Source: JBNJFY01 sp051747265 (lineage in GTDB: Bacteria > Bacteroidota > Rhodothermia > Balneolales > Balneolaceae). From it: 64,000 nt of DNA. The DNA is taken from assembly GCA_051747265.1 (NCBI GenBank), contig JBNJFY010000007.1:124001-188000 (forward strand), given 5' to 3'. Shown here piece by piece: positions 1 to 9,711 of this stretch (positions within the stretch are counted from its first letter, which is position 1; the number at the start of each line of letters is the position of its first letter). The position numbers were made by a program, and so were the translations under genes. Below the pieces are notes generated by a model. That model worked only from the letters and a program-made list of their open reading frames with translations, had not been told where the DNA came from and ran no database searches.

Positions 1-2
1 AG

Positions 3-515
3 TTTCTCCGGGGGGTTGGGGAATTTGATGATCCGCGTTTAACGGTAACTATTGAGGATGGAATCCATTGGGTAGAGGACCACAAGCAAAGCTATGACGT
101 TATTATTGTGGATGGATCTGATCCCGTGGGGCCGGCGGAGGGATTGTTTAATCGCAGTTTTTTTGAATCGTGCTATAATGCGCTTCATGAACAGGGTATT
201 CTAGTTGCGCAAAGCGAAAGCCCTTGGGTGCAGCATTATCACGAGCCCATTAGACACATCTACCATATTATGGATGAGTTGTTTGATCTGGCTAAGCTCT
301 ATTTGTCCCATATTCCGCTGTATCCCACTGGTATGTGGGCGATGACCTATGCCTGCAAAGGTCAACTGGATCCACTCTCCGTTGAAACTGAGGACCGAGT
401 GGCCAATTTTATGGCCAAGCACGGAGAACATTTGCGCTATTACAATCAGGATATACATCATTCGACTTTTGCCTTGCCCCAGTTTGTGCGTCGTGTCATA
501 GGAACACTCGAGTAG
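3..515 (+). CDS. speE: Spermidine synthase, C-terminal part (partial at window start)
   Basis: The frame is open from base 3 and gives about 170 residues before TAG. It carries the spermidine synthase signature DVIIVDGSDPVGPAEGLF, whose Asp residues line the putrescine and decarboxylated-SAM sites in this family, and the usual C-terminal GMWAMTYACKG block. The enzyme transfers an aminopropyl group to putrescine in the cytoplasm. The N-terminal half lies outside the window. A BamA-like gene follows on the same strand within 100 bp and may be co-transcribed. A related polyamine aminopropyltransferase with another substrate cannot be excluded without the N-terminus. Confidence 0.9.
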   Translation, partial: FLRGVGEFDDPRLTVTIEDGIHWVEDHKQSYDVIIVDGSDPVGPAEGLFNRSFFESCYNALHEQGILVAQSESPWVQHYHEPIRHIYHIMDELFDLAKLYLSHIPLYPTGMWAMTYACKGQLDPLSVETEDRVANFMAKHGEHLRYYNQDIHHSTFALPQFVRRVIGTLE

Positions 516-611
516 ACACTTAAGATCATTCAACTGATTGATGAAATCCCATATCGCTGCCTGAACATCCAATGTGCGAAAAATACGGTCGTACTGTTCA
601 TACTTATCTGG

Positions 612-2318
612 ATGGTTGTAGAGGGTTCATCTCAAGGGGTATTTGCGCAGTCTGTTTCCAAGGATACTACACAGAGTATCAAATTTTGGGATCGTACAGC
701 TGATAGACAGATTAAACTTCAGAATTTGTCATTGGACACCAAGGTTGATTCGGCACGATTAGTACTAGCCACCTTAGATCGACTACGGTATAAAGGTTAT
801 TGGAAGGCGCAGATCCATTCTATTGATCGTGAGGATAATACCCAATGGTTGATTTTAGGAGAGTTTGGGCAACCCTGCGAATGGGGGCAAATATATGTTA
901 ATGATGACACCATACGTAAACAGGGGCTATATCATGGCCGAGACTTAGAGCGCGAAATTGAGAACCAATTGCGTAGTCTTGAGGAAGAGGGTCGGCTACT
1001 GGCTCAAGTAAAGGTGGATACGGTATGGGTTGACGCAATTTCATCGGATCCATGTAAAGTACATGCTAAACTGACCGCAACCCCCGGAGAACCCGTGCGC
1101 ATCGGAGGGTATGTATTTCCAGAGCTTGAACACACCTCCACTTCATATATTAGAACCGTATCCGGATTACGTGATTCGATGTTGGTTACCCCTCAATTAT
1201 TAGGAAATGCCCGACAACGGCTGGAGCAAAGTGAGTTATTCGCCAGTGTGGAACGGCCGGAACTGATGAAGCAGGATTCCACCTATTTGGTACGCTATGA
1301 TATGACGGAACGCAATCCCAATCGGTTTGATGTTCTGGTTGGATACGTTCCCAATACCGGTTCGCAAGCGGGCGGTACCATTGTGGGTAACGCTGATATT
1401 CGATTGCGACATTTGATCTGGGAGGGCAGTGATACCCGCGTGCATTTTGAGCGCCTTCGGGCTGATGTTACCAAATTAGATCTGAAAGTGACGCGACATT
1501 GGATAGCCGGTCACCCTTTTTCTGCCGGAACCGCCTTAGATTTTTTGCAGCAAGATAGTACCTATCAAACACGAAGCTTTCTGTTACGGGGTGGATATGA
1601 GTTGCTTCCTGGTGCTATGTTGTGGTTAACCGGCAGACGTGAGATTATCGCGGCCAACGAAACCACACCGCATACTTCGTCATTGGTTAGAGAAGAGCGC
1701 GGAACAGCGTTAGACGCATCCTCTTGGATGGGGGGCATGGATTTACGTTATGAAAGGGTAGATTTACGAATGAACCCCTCCAAGGGTTTTCGATTTCGTT
1801 TGCAGGTTGAGTCGGGCGTGAAAAATATTACTGATGCCCGGGCGGAGGCCGATTCAATTGACCAACGCCAAACCCCCTCAATCCTGCAGCTGGATGCCAG
1901 TGTGTTTCAGTCGCTTTGGCCGCGACATGTGTTGGTACCTTCCGTTCATGGATATGCCGTGGTGCTGGACCAGATAACAGAAAATGATTTAATACGATTT
2001 GGAGGCGCTCGATCCTTGCGTGGGTATCGTGAGGATCAGTTTCGGGCCTCGCAGTTAATTTGGGGCGATTTGGAGTATCGCTATCAATTGGAGACCAGTT
2101 CCTATGCGTTCATATTTGGTTCGGCCGGATACTACAAACGTCCCCGATTAATCACCGAGTCGTCGCGTCAAGCGGTTCGTGACGAATGGTTAAGCTCTTA
2201 TGGGTTGGGTTTCAGTTATAATACCCGCTTGGGACAGTTGAAATTCAGCTATGCCATCTCCCCGGAGGATAGTTTTACTAATGGGAAAGTGCATTTCGGC
2301 ATTGTGGGATCGTTGTAA
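612..2318 (+). CDS. BamA/TamA-type outer membrane beta-barrel protein (POTRA + Omp85 barrel)
   Basis: A 568-residue reading from the first in-frame ATG. Residues 75-235 resemble POTRA repeats and the C-terminal half is a 16-strand-type barrel with FGGARSLRGYREDQF, the conserved RGY motif of Omp85 loop 6. It probably acts in outer membrane protein insertion or translocation. The ATG start lacks a signal-peptide n-region, but the frame is open upstream to base 516 and encodes a hydrophobic stretch (VVLFILIWMVV) ending in VFAQ, a good signal peptidase site. There is no ATG, GTG or TTG in that extension. A GTG at 574 in the next frame begins with Arg-Lys and would join it if the A5 run at 579-583 had one extra A. 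The true start is therefore uncertain. It is much shorter than the second BamA-like protein at 47245-49662. Confidence 0.8.
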   Translation: MVVEGSSQGVFAQSVSKDTTQSIKFWDRTADRQIKLQNLSLDTKVDSARLVLATLDRLRYKGYWKAQIHSIDREDNTQWLILGEFGQPCEWGQIYVNDDTIRKQGLYHGRDLEREIENQLRSLEEEGRLLAQVKVDTVWVDAISSDPCKVHAKLTATPGEPVRIGGYVFPELEHTSTSYIRTVSGLRDSMLVTPQLLGNARQRLEQSELFASVERPELMKQDSTYLVRYDMTERNPNRFDVLVGYVPNTGSQAGGTIVGNADIRLRHLIWEGSDTRVHFERLRADVTKLDLKVTRHWIAGHPFSAGTALDFLQQDSTYQTRSFLLRGGYELLPGAMLWLTGRREIIAANETTPHTSSLVREERGTALDASSWMGGMDLRYERVDLRMNPSKGFRFRLQVESGVKNITDARAEADSIDQRQTPSILQLDASVFQSLWPRHVLVPSVHGYAVVLDQITENDLIRFGGARSLRGYREDQFRASQLIWGDLEYRYQLETSSYAFIFGSAGYYKRPRLITESSRQAVRDEWLSSYGLGFSYNTRLGQLKFSYAISPEDSFTNGKVHFGIVGSL

Positions 2319-2345
2319 AACCTACTTCGTAACAAACTACCCATG

Positions 2346-2500
2346 GTCTTCCTGGACGAATTGCTTCGATACTTCGGAAGAACGTAGATCCGGGATCCCC
2401 CGATGCCAAGAAGGAGTGTGCCAAAGGCAACACGGTGGTGTTAAGGCGCTGGGGGATCCCGGATCGGCACTACGCTATCACTTCGTTTATCCGGGATGAC
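2346..2500. repeat. Palindromic dispersed repeat, family CGTCAT/ATGACG, copy 1
   Basis: The outer ends GTCTTCCTGGA and TCCGGGATGAC are inverted. An inner perfect 13-bp inverted repeat TCCGGGATCCCCC (2389-2401) pairs with 2451-2463. A shared block GCCAAGAAGGAGTG follows the inner left arm. The same architecture occurs at 52934-53077. It lies between the BamA-like gene and the DPP-IV terminator and fills most of that 300-bp gap. Confidence 0.7.
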
Positions 2501-2557
2501 AGCTGGGGCAAGGCAATCCCGGATCGGCGACGCGCCTACGGCGGTCTTGTCCGGGAT

Positions 2558-2591
2558 AAAAAAAGCGGTCGCCGAGATGATCGACGACCGC
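2558..2591 (-). terminator. Rho-independent terminator of the DPP-IV gene
   Basis: On the minus strand a GCGGTCG stem pairs with CGACCGC across a 13-nt loop and is followed by seven T. It sits 31 bp beyond the DPP-IV stop codon. Confidence 0.85.
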
Positions 2592-2622
2592 ATGAATCAA
2601 TATAGAGATGTAGCTGGTGCTA

Positions 2623-5013
2623 TTAACGGATGTTGTCCTCGAATACGTAATCCGGTGGTGTAACACCTATCAAGTGCTCTACGAAGTAATCCCAGCGCAT
2701 ATTCATGAAATAGCGGGAATTACCAAAGCCATGACTTTCATTGGGGAAGACCATCAGATCGAAATCCTTATCTGCTTTTTGCAGGGCTTCTACCATGAGC
2801 AAGGTATTAGTGGGAGGAACATTGCTGTCCATCAAACCATGCGCGATAAGCAAATTCCCTTTTAGATTATCCACATAAAGCTGGTTAGCTTGGGTATCGT
2901 AGCTGTCGCCTTGCTTGTATGGACTTTCGGGGGCATCGTTGTTGGCGGCCGGTTCAAGCAGTCCGTGCCACTTTTCGCCCCAGTCGTCTTCATAGTTGCG
3001 ATTATCATGATTTCCGGCCCCAGAAACAGCAACTTTATAGAAATCAGGATAAGCCAGAATTCCGCGTGTAGAAGCGAATCCACCACCGGAGTGTCCCCAG
3101 ATGCCCACGCGATCCAGATCCATCCAGGAGTATCGCTCGCCTAATTGCTTGATCATACCCACCTGATCGGGCAGACCGTTATCCCCCATGTCACCGTAGT
3201 AGGCATCATGATAGGACTTGGATCGTCCGGGGGTACCCATGGCGTCCACTTCCACTACAATGAATCCCAGTTCTGCTAAGGCTTGTTTGTCACCGCGCGA
3301 AGGTCGAAAAGATCGACTACCCACACTACCTGATTGCGGACCGGGGTAAAGGTAGTTAAGTACTGGGTAATTCTTGTCGGGATCGAAGTTGGAAGGCTTG
3401 TACATCAAGCCGTAAAGATTGGTCTCACCATCACGGGCTTTCACCGTAAACTGCTCGGGTGGGATCCAGCCGTGATCTTCCAGCGGGCTGATATCCGCTT
3501 TTTCCAGTTCGGCTACTACTTCGCCATTCAAATTTCGAATAACGGAAACGGGTGGGGTATCAGGAGTAGAATAGGTATCGATGAAATACTGTTTGGATGC
3601 TGACCAATTGATCTCATGATTCATCGGTTCCGGCGTAAGCAAAGTCAAGCCGCTGCCATCCATATTCACTTTATAGAGGTAGTGATAATAAGGATTACTA
3701 TCTTCCCGGTTAGATCCAGTGAAATAGATAGTGCGATTTTCTTCATCTACCCAGTGCAGATCCAACACGCGCCACTCGCCACTGGTAATTGGTCGCTTCA
3801 GTGCTCCGGTGTTCAGATCGTACAGGTAGAGGTGTCCCCAGTTGCTGCGTTCGGAAAACCAGATCACTTCGCCAGAGTTTTCCAGCACTCGCCAGCTTTC
3901 TTCGCTGTATCCAGACTCATAGTACGTTTCTTCCTCTTCACGAAGTATATCTCGGACTTCTCCGCTATTGGGATCTGCCGTACGTAGCTGGGCTACTTTA
4001 TGATCACGAGAAGAGGAGACAAAGGCCAGTTCCTCAGAATCATCGCTCCATTCTACGTCCAAGAAGGTACCACCCCAATCGGCAATATGATCGGAGATCG
4101 TGGAGCGGTGGTAATCCGGATCCATATCCAACCGAACTACTTGGGGGTCTTCTTTATCTACATGAACAACCACTCGTTCAATGCGAAAAACGGTACTGTC
4201 ACCGGGAAGCGGATATTTCCACTTTTCTAAATCGGAGTGTCCCACCTTCGTGTTATAGAGGTACATTTCGCCGACGCCGCGACTGTCATGCTGAAAGGTG
4301 GCAATTTTCTTGGAATCAGGGGACCAAAGCAGCACCGGGCGATCGCTTTTTATCCAACCGGCGTTGTTGGTTGCATAGCCATAATACTGCTCACCATCTT
4401 GGGTAAGCTGAATTTTTTCATCAGTTTCGGTATTACGAACCCATAGATTGTAATCCTTGATGTAAGCCGCCCACTTTCCATCAGGCGAAAAGGTTTCGTC
4501 CCACTTTTTGTTCGGATCTAACCGCTTGGTTTCGTAAGTAGCCAAATTTGTTGAAAAGCGATCACCATTAGCTGAAAAGGTCATAATTTGACCGTCAGCG
4601 CTTAACTCGATATCTCCAAGGGGCAGTTGACTGGCTGGAATGTCCCGCTCCATAATCTTACTTAGTTGATCCGCTAACTGCTGATGATCAAACGCAGGTT
4701 GCCGATCGCCAGTTTCGGGATTGACCAACATATACTGCAGCCCTTCTACAGATCGGGTCGTATAGATAAGCTGATCATTAGCCTGCCATATTGGTGAATT
4801 TACCGTTTGGTAGACCTTTTGGTGAGTGTTTTGCCAAAGCATCTGTTCGGCACGCTGATAGTCTTCAGCTGTTACATTTTCGGTAGTAGCCGGTGCATTT
4901 GGCTCTTGTGCCGATTGGGTTTGTTGGATGACTGAGCTCTGCTGGGCACAACCTGAAATAAAGAGGGCTGCAGGTATCAGCAAGCTAGCCACGGAATGGT
5001 TGAGTAATCTCAT
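2623..5013 (-). CDS. Dipeptidyl peptidase IV-type prolyl oligopeptidase lipoprotein (S9B)
   Basis: 796 residues, close to the usual DPP-IV size. It begins with a lipoprotein signal and lipobox ISGC (Cys22). Residues 130-500 form the DPPIV_N beta-propeller (WSPDSKK and FSERSNWGHLYLY blocks). Residues 570-790 form the alpha/beta hydrolase domain. The catalytic triad is visible as Ser642 in GHSGGG, Asp729 in HGLMDSNVPP and His761 in ESHGF. It removes Xaa-Pro or Xaa-Ala dipeptides from peptide N-termini, probably on the outer membrane or in the periplasm. It is a single-gene unit with its own terminator. Function is inferred from the family; exact specificity is not readable. Confidence 0.93.
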   Translation of the reverse strand: MRLLNHSVASLLIPAALFISGCAQQSSVIQQTQSAQEPNAPATTENVTAEDYQRAEQMLWQNTHQKVYQTVNSPIWQANDQLIYTTRSVEGLQYMLVNPETGDRQPAFDHQQLADQLSKIMERDIPASQLPLGDIELSADGQIMTFSANGDRFSTNLATYETKRLDPNKKWDETFSPDGKWAAYIKDYNLWVRNTETDEKIQLTQDGEQYYGYATNNAGWIKSDRPVLLWSPDSKKIATFQHDSRGVGEMYLYNTKVGHSDLEKWKYPLPGDSTVFRIERVVVHVDKEDPQVVRLDMDPDYHRSTISDHIADWGGTFLDVEWSDDSEELAFVSSSRDHKVAQLRTADPNSGEVRDILREEEETYYESGYSEESWRVLENSGEVIWFSERSNWGHLYLYDLNTGALKRPITSGEWRVLDLHWVDEENRTIYFTGSNREDSNPYYHYLYKVNMDGSGLTLLTPEPMNHEINWSASKQYFIDTYSTPDTPPVSVIRNLNGEVVAELEKADISPLEDHGWIPPEQFTVKARDGETNLYGLMYKPSNFDPDKNYPVLNYLYPGPQSGSVGSRSFRPSRGDKQALAELGFIVVEVDAMGTPGRSKSYHDAYYGDMGDNGLPDQVGMIKQLGERYSWMDLDRVGIWGHSGGGFASTRGILAYPDFYKVAVSGAGNHDNRNYEDDWGEKWHGLLEPAANNDAPESPYKQGDSYDTQANQLYVDNLKGNLLIAHGLMDSNVPPTNTLLMVEALQKADKDFDLMVFPNESHGFGNSRYFMNMRWDYFVEHLIGVTPPDYVFEDNIR

Positions 5014-5282
5014 GGAACCGGATTAAGAGATTAAAATTGCTTTTCGATTTAAACAATAAACTAAGTGATAAACGTAAGAATGAAGACATTTTCGTAGCTT
5101 CATTCCGATTATAATCACATTATGATGTTGCCATTGATAGGGTAGGTGAAATATTAGAGGAGCGCAAGGAACTGAGATTATTTCGTGATGTAAAAATCTA
5201 TTTAAGAATAATATTTATATAACTATTTAGTTATATTTGGGCGGAAGAAAAACAGCCAATAATTTGAATCACACAGCAGATC

Positions 5283-5678
5283 ATGATTGCATTATACATC
5301 ATCCTAGGTATTGTTCTACTATTTATCGCTCTACAGATGGTCCCTCGTCTGATATCCGCTTCCCAAAAAGGGAAAGACGCTCCCGAATTGAGCGGTAGCT
5401 ATTCCCGTGCCGTAAAAAAATCAGACCAACCCTCCTTATTTTACTTTTATAGTCCGCAGTGTGGGGCCTGTAAACCAATGACTCCGATTATTGATAAAAT
5501 GTCTGATCGCTATAAAAATTTATTCAAAGTAAATGTCGCCAATGATATGGATACCGCCCGAAAATTTGGTGTGATGGGTACTCCATCAGTGGTATTGGTG
5601 AAAGAAGGGAAGATTAAAGAGTTTTTGGTGGGACCACAGCCTGAAAGTAAGTTAAAATCACTGTTTGCTAAGGAATAA
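5283..5678 (+). CDS. Membrane-anchored thioredoxin-like protein
   Basis: 131 residues. One N-terminal transmembrane helix (residues 2-20) is followed by a thioredoxin fold with active site CGAC (Cys60, Cys63) in FYFYSPQCGACKPM and cis-Pro101 in GTPSVV. The CGAC dipeptide differs from the classical CGPC, so its redox potential may differ. The orientation of the single helix leaves cytoplasmic or periplasmic location open. It is monocistronic; a 127-bp repeat element starts 41 bp after the stop codon. Confidence 0.88.
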   Translation: MIALYIILGIVLLFIALQMVPRLISASQKGKDAPELSGSYSRAVKKSDQPSLFYFYSPQCGACKPMTPIIDKMSDRYKNLFKVNVANDMDTARKFGVMGTPSVVLVKEGKIKEFLVGPQPESKLKSLFAKE

Positions 5679-5719
5679 ACTTAGATCATTAGCATGGAAT
5701 CTATCAAGGAGTTATGGAG

Positions 5720-5846
5720 AGGGCTTTGCAAAACTACCTGTCATTACGAACGTAGTGCGGTAATCCCCTGATTAGATTGTGTAAACGGTGATTCTTACTA
5801 CATCTAGCCATGACCGAATTAATTTCGGAAGGTTTTGCAAAGCCCT
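5720..5846 (+). mobile_element. 127-bp MITE-like element, copy 1
   Basis: It begins AGGGCTTTGCAAAAC and ends with the exact inverse GTTTTGCAAAGCCCT, a 15-bp perfect terminal inverted repeat. It is 127 bp long like the four other copies. The interior is conserved and contains GTCATTACGAACGTAGTGCGG. TATGG flanks both sides (5713-5717 and 5847-5851), consistent with a target duplication. It has no coding capacity, so it would be non-autonomous. It lies between the convergent thioredoxin and sulfotransferase genes. Confidence 0.85.
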
Positions 5847-6475
5847 TATGGGTTAGTTTTTATTGCTTTCTTTAAGCTAACTATCTTTGATTTTGAACTC
5901 TTTAAAAATCGATGGATGATTGAACGGCTTTTATTTCTATTACTTGCCTTATTAGCATGTGGAAATGGTTCTTTAATTAAATCATGACCTAAAAAAGGGC
6001 AAAGTTTTTCCCAACCATCGCCAGCTGGCAGATTCATAACAAGCAAATCTTCAGGACGGTCCTTAAAATAGTTGCGTACTTGCTCGTTATGTTGTTCATA
6101 TCGCTTTATATAGACCTGTTCATTTCCTTTAGGACAGCCAACACCATAAATCCATTCGCGCATTGGAGTTTTATGAATGCCAAAGTGTTTAACTTGGCTC
6201 TTGATCCATGAATTAGTGTCTCGGATAGTCAGTATGAATTTACTATTCGGGTAAGCCTTGTCCATCTCTTTAAAAATGATGGGCCATGGGTTATCTTGAA
6301 AGGCATCAAATTGAGGCACTAATTTATGAGCCATTTCAAGCACTTCATTAGCAATATTTGGGTTTTTATGTCCATTGGGACCAGTTACCCGGTAACCTAA
6401 CTCTTCTAATGCTAGCTGGAGACTGGTTGTGCCGGTTTTATGAAATCCAACGCAAAATATTTTTTGATCAATCAT
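5846..6475 (-). CDS. P-loop sulfotransferase-family protein
   Basis: 209 residues. The N-terminal motif GFHKTGTTSLQ (residues 10-20) is the 5'-phosphosulfate-binding loop of PAPS-dependent sulfotransferases, and ILTIRDTNSWIKSQ resembles the 3'-phosphate site. It probably transfers sulfate from PAPS to a glycan or other small acceptor; the substrate is unknown. The C-terminus is basic and unusual (KSSKSKIVSLKKAIK). The TAA stop overlaps the edge of repeat copy 1, so insertion may have defined the present C-terminus. It is flanked on both sides by copies of the 127-bp element. Confidence 0.82.
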   Translation of the reverse strand: MIDQKIFCVGFHKTGTTSLQLALEELGYRVTGPNGHKNPNIANEVLEMAHKLVPQFDAFQDNPWPIIFKEMDKAYPNSKFILTIRDTNSWIKSQVKHFGIHKTPMREWIYGVGCPKGNEQVYIKRYEQHNEQVRNYFKDRPEDLLVMNLPAGDGWEKLCPFLGHDLIKEPFPHANKASNRNKSRSIIHRFLKSSKSKIVSLKKAIKTNP

Positions 6476-6666
6476 TTCTGACTCATATCGATGTCTGTGA
6501 TAGTCGTATTGATTTTAAAACTAATAGGATTAAGGAATGTTTTTGTTCCAATAATATTATAAAGTCTTTTTCTATTTACCTAGTATCTCTAATTAAGAAT
6601 TGCGCTTATATAAGCGAAGTGGCAGAAGCAATAGACTTTATAATATATAAAATTGGGAATTTGTGA
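6358..6666 (+). other. Frame overlapping the sulfotransferase start, judged non-coding
   Basis: A 102-codon frame antisense to the sulfotransferase gene and extending into AT-rich DNA. Its composition (many Ile, Asn, Phe, Cys) and lack of motif argue against a gene. Listed so the reader can discard it. Confidence 0.3.
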
Positions 6667-7388
6667 TTATGCGCAAGCTCTAAAAAAATCAATTGGTTAT
6701 AGGTGAAGTAAGATTGTTAGTCCAAGGTTTTATTAGTAGGGAGCTTTGCAAAACTACCCGTCAGTGCGAACGAAATGCGGCAATCCCCTGATTGGATTGT
6801 ATAAATGACGATTGCTTCTACATTTTGCCCTGACAAAATAAATGTTGAAAGGTTTTGCAAAGCCCTCTAGTGAAGTTTAGAAAGTTTCATGTGGGTTGAT
6901 GGTTATATATACCGAAATTATTATTGATGTGTTATTATCTTTGGAAGTAGTATTTGTGTATTTAAGAGATTGGTAACGGTATGTAAAATAATATTAGTAA
7001 GATTCAATTCGCATAGAACATTTAGTAGTGTAACCCGAATATTGTTTTATTATGGTTCTGTGGCGGGATTGAGAGGTGTCAATTATTTATTGAAATGAGT
7101 AAATATGCAGAAGGGAGCAGTGCTTAAAATAATTAATTATTTGTTGGCAGTGATATGATTATGCCATATTAATTTGGGGATTTAAGTGTCTTAAAAATGA
7201 TTAGGGTATTTGGGATATTTTGGGTAGAAAAAGTTGGCATGAGTATAATAGTTCCGAAATTGTTCGGAACATCATCATTATTGTTCGGTTAGTGAAGGTG
7301 AATTTATGCTTAGCTATTATTTGAAACATTTCTAGAATGTTAGTTAGTTAGGCGATAATAAAATATTTCAAACTGTTAGATAAAGTAG
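6476..7388. other. Gene-free AT-rich stretch with one 127-bp element
   Basis: More than 900 bp between a leftward sulfotransferase and the rightward ELWxxDGT gene. It is AT-rich with no reading frame of protein-like composition and contains the most diverged 127-bp element. It should carry promoters of both divergent genes, but no clear promoter box can be assigned. Confidence 0.6.
6740..6866 (+). mobile_element. 127-bp MITE-like element, copy 2 (diverged)
   Basis: Same length and ends as the other copies (GGAGCTTTGCAAAAC and GTTTTGCAAAGCCCT). The interior differs at many positions from copies 1, 3, 4 and 5, for example CGAACGAAATGCGG. It is probably the oldest complete insertion in the window. 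Confidence 0.78.
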
Positions 7389-9560
7389 ATGATGAATTAT
7401 TGGGAAACTAGCATCAAGAGCAATCTGAAAAATTGGGCATGTGTGATCATCGTTTTATTCTTGCCTGTCAGTTTAAGCGCGCAAACTGAGATGATCAAAA
7501 ATATCGCAGAAGGTACTTATAGCTCATCTCCAGAGCAGATAACACCTATAACAGGAGATTTAATCTTTTTTACCGCTACTCAAGGAGATCAATCCAGTGA
7601 GCCCTTTGTGACCGACGGAACAGCAGAGGGAACATTCCAATTGATGACTGTTACCGATGATGACGATGTAGTCTCACCCTATATCGATTATGTAGTGCAG
7701 TTTAAAGACAAGGTTTATTTCGAAGGCCAGAATGATCCACTTGGAAATGAATTATATGTAACCGATGGCACCGCTGGGGGCACAGGCTTACTAAAAAATA
7801 TTGGTGGTGATTACGCTGAAGGAAATCCCCAATATACCGTAGTGTTTCAGGACAGACTTTTCTTTGCAGCCTCCAACGGCGATCCCGTGGATTATGATGG
7901 CGAGACAAACAGCGCCAGTGGTGATGAGCTGTGGGTGAGTGATGGCACCAGTGAGGGCACGCATTTGTTTAAAGATATTGAACCAGGAACCTTTACTAAT
8001 ACTTGGGGACAAGAGAAGGCCTACGATGGAGATCCCGAAGATTTAATCGTGGTTGGAGATCAGCTGTTTTTTTCCGCGAAATTAGAAGATACAGGTCGGG
8101 AGTTATGGGTTTCCGATGGTACGGTCTCTGGTACTCAAATGGTGACCGATCTATATACTGGGAAGGATGAACACGACCATCCCAATGATGGGGATCCCAA
8201 AGATTTTTTCGCCCTGGGTGATAAACTCCTGTTCATCGGAACTACCCCAGAATATGGGCCGGAATTAATGGTCTCCGATGGTACGGAGTCGGGCACGAAG
8301 GTTTTACGCGACTTTGAACCAGGTCCGGACGATGGATTGTTTCGCTTGAAGAATCCCGTGGAGTTGGATGGCAAAGCATATTTTTTAGGTAACGATACCT
8401 TGTGGACCACAGATGGAACCCCCGAAGGAACACAAGCGGTTTTTGCCAAGCCTGAGGGAGCTAATTATATCCTGACCAAGTATGATGATAAGATTGTATT
8501 AGATGGGGACAGCAAGCTTTGGTTCATTGATGGAACGGAAGAGGGAACCGATGTATTAAATTTGTTGAGTGATGTAGGCATATACCGTCCCCGAAATATG
8601 ATCGCATTTGATGGAATGCTGTATTTTACCGCCACTGATGATACGCAGTTAAATGCTGGAACTCTGGGACGGGAATTGTGGAAAACCGATGGGACTGTAG
8701 AAGGTACGATATTGGTAAGAGATATTTATTCAGGAAGTCGAAATTCCAATCCTGAGGAGTTGACCGTCATTAATGATAAACTATACTTTTCAGCTCGTGA
8801 TCGTCATCATGCCAGGGAGCTTTGGGTGACTAACGGCAAGCCGGAACGATCCGCGGAAGTTGATTTTGAAAATCTTGAGCCTATAGACTTTCCTGGAGTT
8901 GAACTGGAAGTGGAATTTACCGAGTTGGATACGACCATTAATCTATCCGTATTGCGAGATGAAGAAACCGACCGAACCCAATTGGCACTTCCGGATAGTT
9001 TAGATTTGGCTGTTCCTGGGCATTGGAATATATCCACCGATACGTCTGTGAACTTTAGCGCGGATCTTTGTTTCTCGCTTGACGGATTAATGAATACCGA
9101 GGTGGATTTAAATAATCTTAAAGTGATTAAGCGCTCTTCCGACGAAGAACCGTGGACGGAGTTGTCGGTATCCGTTTATGAGTATAGTAATGATAGTGAC
9201 CTGATATGTGCCACCGGCGTGCAGAGTTTTAGCGACTTTGCTATTGTCTCCAGTAATGAAACGACATCCATACAGAAAATTGATGAGAATAGTCCGCGTT
9301 CATTTACTCTGGAATCAGCCTATCCCAATCCATTTAATCCAACGACCACCATACGATATTCCGTGCCACAGACAGCCGCTGTTTCGTTGACCGTCTTTGA
9401 TATGCTGGGACGAGAGGTTGCCCGGTTGATTGATAAACGTCAACAGGCCGGAACGTACAGCATCACTTTCGATGCCAGTAACCTATCCAGTGGAACCTAT
9501 GTGTACCGACTAAAAGCAGGCAAAGTGGTTAACACAAAAAAGATGACACTCGTCAAATAA
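7389..9560 (+). CDS. Secreted ELWxxDGT-repeat protein with C-terminal sorting domain
   Basis: 723 residues. A signal peptide ends near VSLSAQ (about residue 32). Residues 40-490 hold eight or nine copies of the ELWVSDGTSEGT-type repeat, spaced about 50 residues, predicted to form a beta-propeller-like structure. The C-terminal 80 residues start at SAYPNPFNPTTTIRYSV and end GTYVYRLKAGK...MTLVK, the por/T9SS-type sorting domain common in Bacteroidota and Rhodothermota. It is probably exported and attached to or released from the cell surface. The ligand is unknown. ATG is doubled at the start (7389 or 7392). A strong terminator follows. Confidence 0.88.
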   Translation: MMNYWETSIKSNLKNWACVIIVLFLPVSLSAQTEMIKNIAEGTYSSSPEQITPITGDLIFFTATQGDQSSEPFVTDGTAEGTFQLMTVTDDDDVVSPYIDYVVQFKDKVYFEGQNDPLGNELYVTDGTAGGTGLLKNIGGDYAEGNPQYTVVFQDRLFFAASNGDPVDYDGETNSASGDELWVSDGTSEGTHLFKDIEPGTFTNTWGQEKAYDGDPEDLIVVGDQLFFSAKLEDTGRELWVSDGTVSGTQMVTDLYTGKDEHDHPNDGDPKDFFALGDKLLFIGTTPEYGPELMVSDGTESGTKVLRDFEPGPDDGLFRLKNPVELDGKAYFLGNDTLWTTDGTPEGTQAVFAKPEGANYILTKYDDKIVLDGDSKLWFIDGTEEGTDVLNLLSDVGIYRPRNMIAFDGMLYFTATDDTQLNAGTLGRELWKTDGTVEGTILVRDIYSGSRNSNPEELTVINDKLYFSARDRHHARELWVTNGKPERSAEVDFENLEPIDFPGVELEVEFTELDTTINLSVLRDEETDRTQLALPDSLDLAVPGHWNISTDTSVNFSADLCFSLDGLMNTEVDLNNLKVIKRSSDEEPWTELSVSVYEYSNDSDLICATGVQSFSDFAIVSSNETTSIQKIDENSPRSFTLESAYPNPFNPTTTIRYSVPQTAAVSLTVFDMLGREVARLIDKRQQAGTYSITFDASNLSSGTYVYRLKAGKVVNTKKMTLVK

Positions 9561-9592
9561 ATATTCGTTGACATTTAGATACGGATAAATTT

Positions 9593-9643
9593 ATGTCCGG
9601 AGTGGGGATCGGTATGAAGCCTTCCCATCCGGACATTTTTATT
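9593..9643 (+). terminator. Rho-independent terminator after the ELWxxDGT gene
   Basis: ATGTCCGG pairs with CCGGACAT (9593-9600 with 9629-9636), extended by GTGGG/CCCA, and is followed by TTTTTATTT. Confidence 0.85.
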
Positions 9644-9711
9644 TGGATAGGATTGGAGATCTAGTAACTCACAAATTTTAGAGAAAGGCGACTTGAATAG
9701 ATTCAACAATC

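Noticed and set aside
2251..2499. Plus frame over the end of the BamA-like gene and the palindrome
   Set aside because: Reads through a repeat; no protein features.
3789..4406. Large plus-strand frame inside the DPP-IV gene
   Set aside because: Antisense shadow of a gene with complete catalytic triad.
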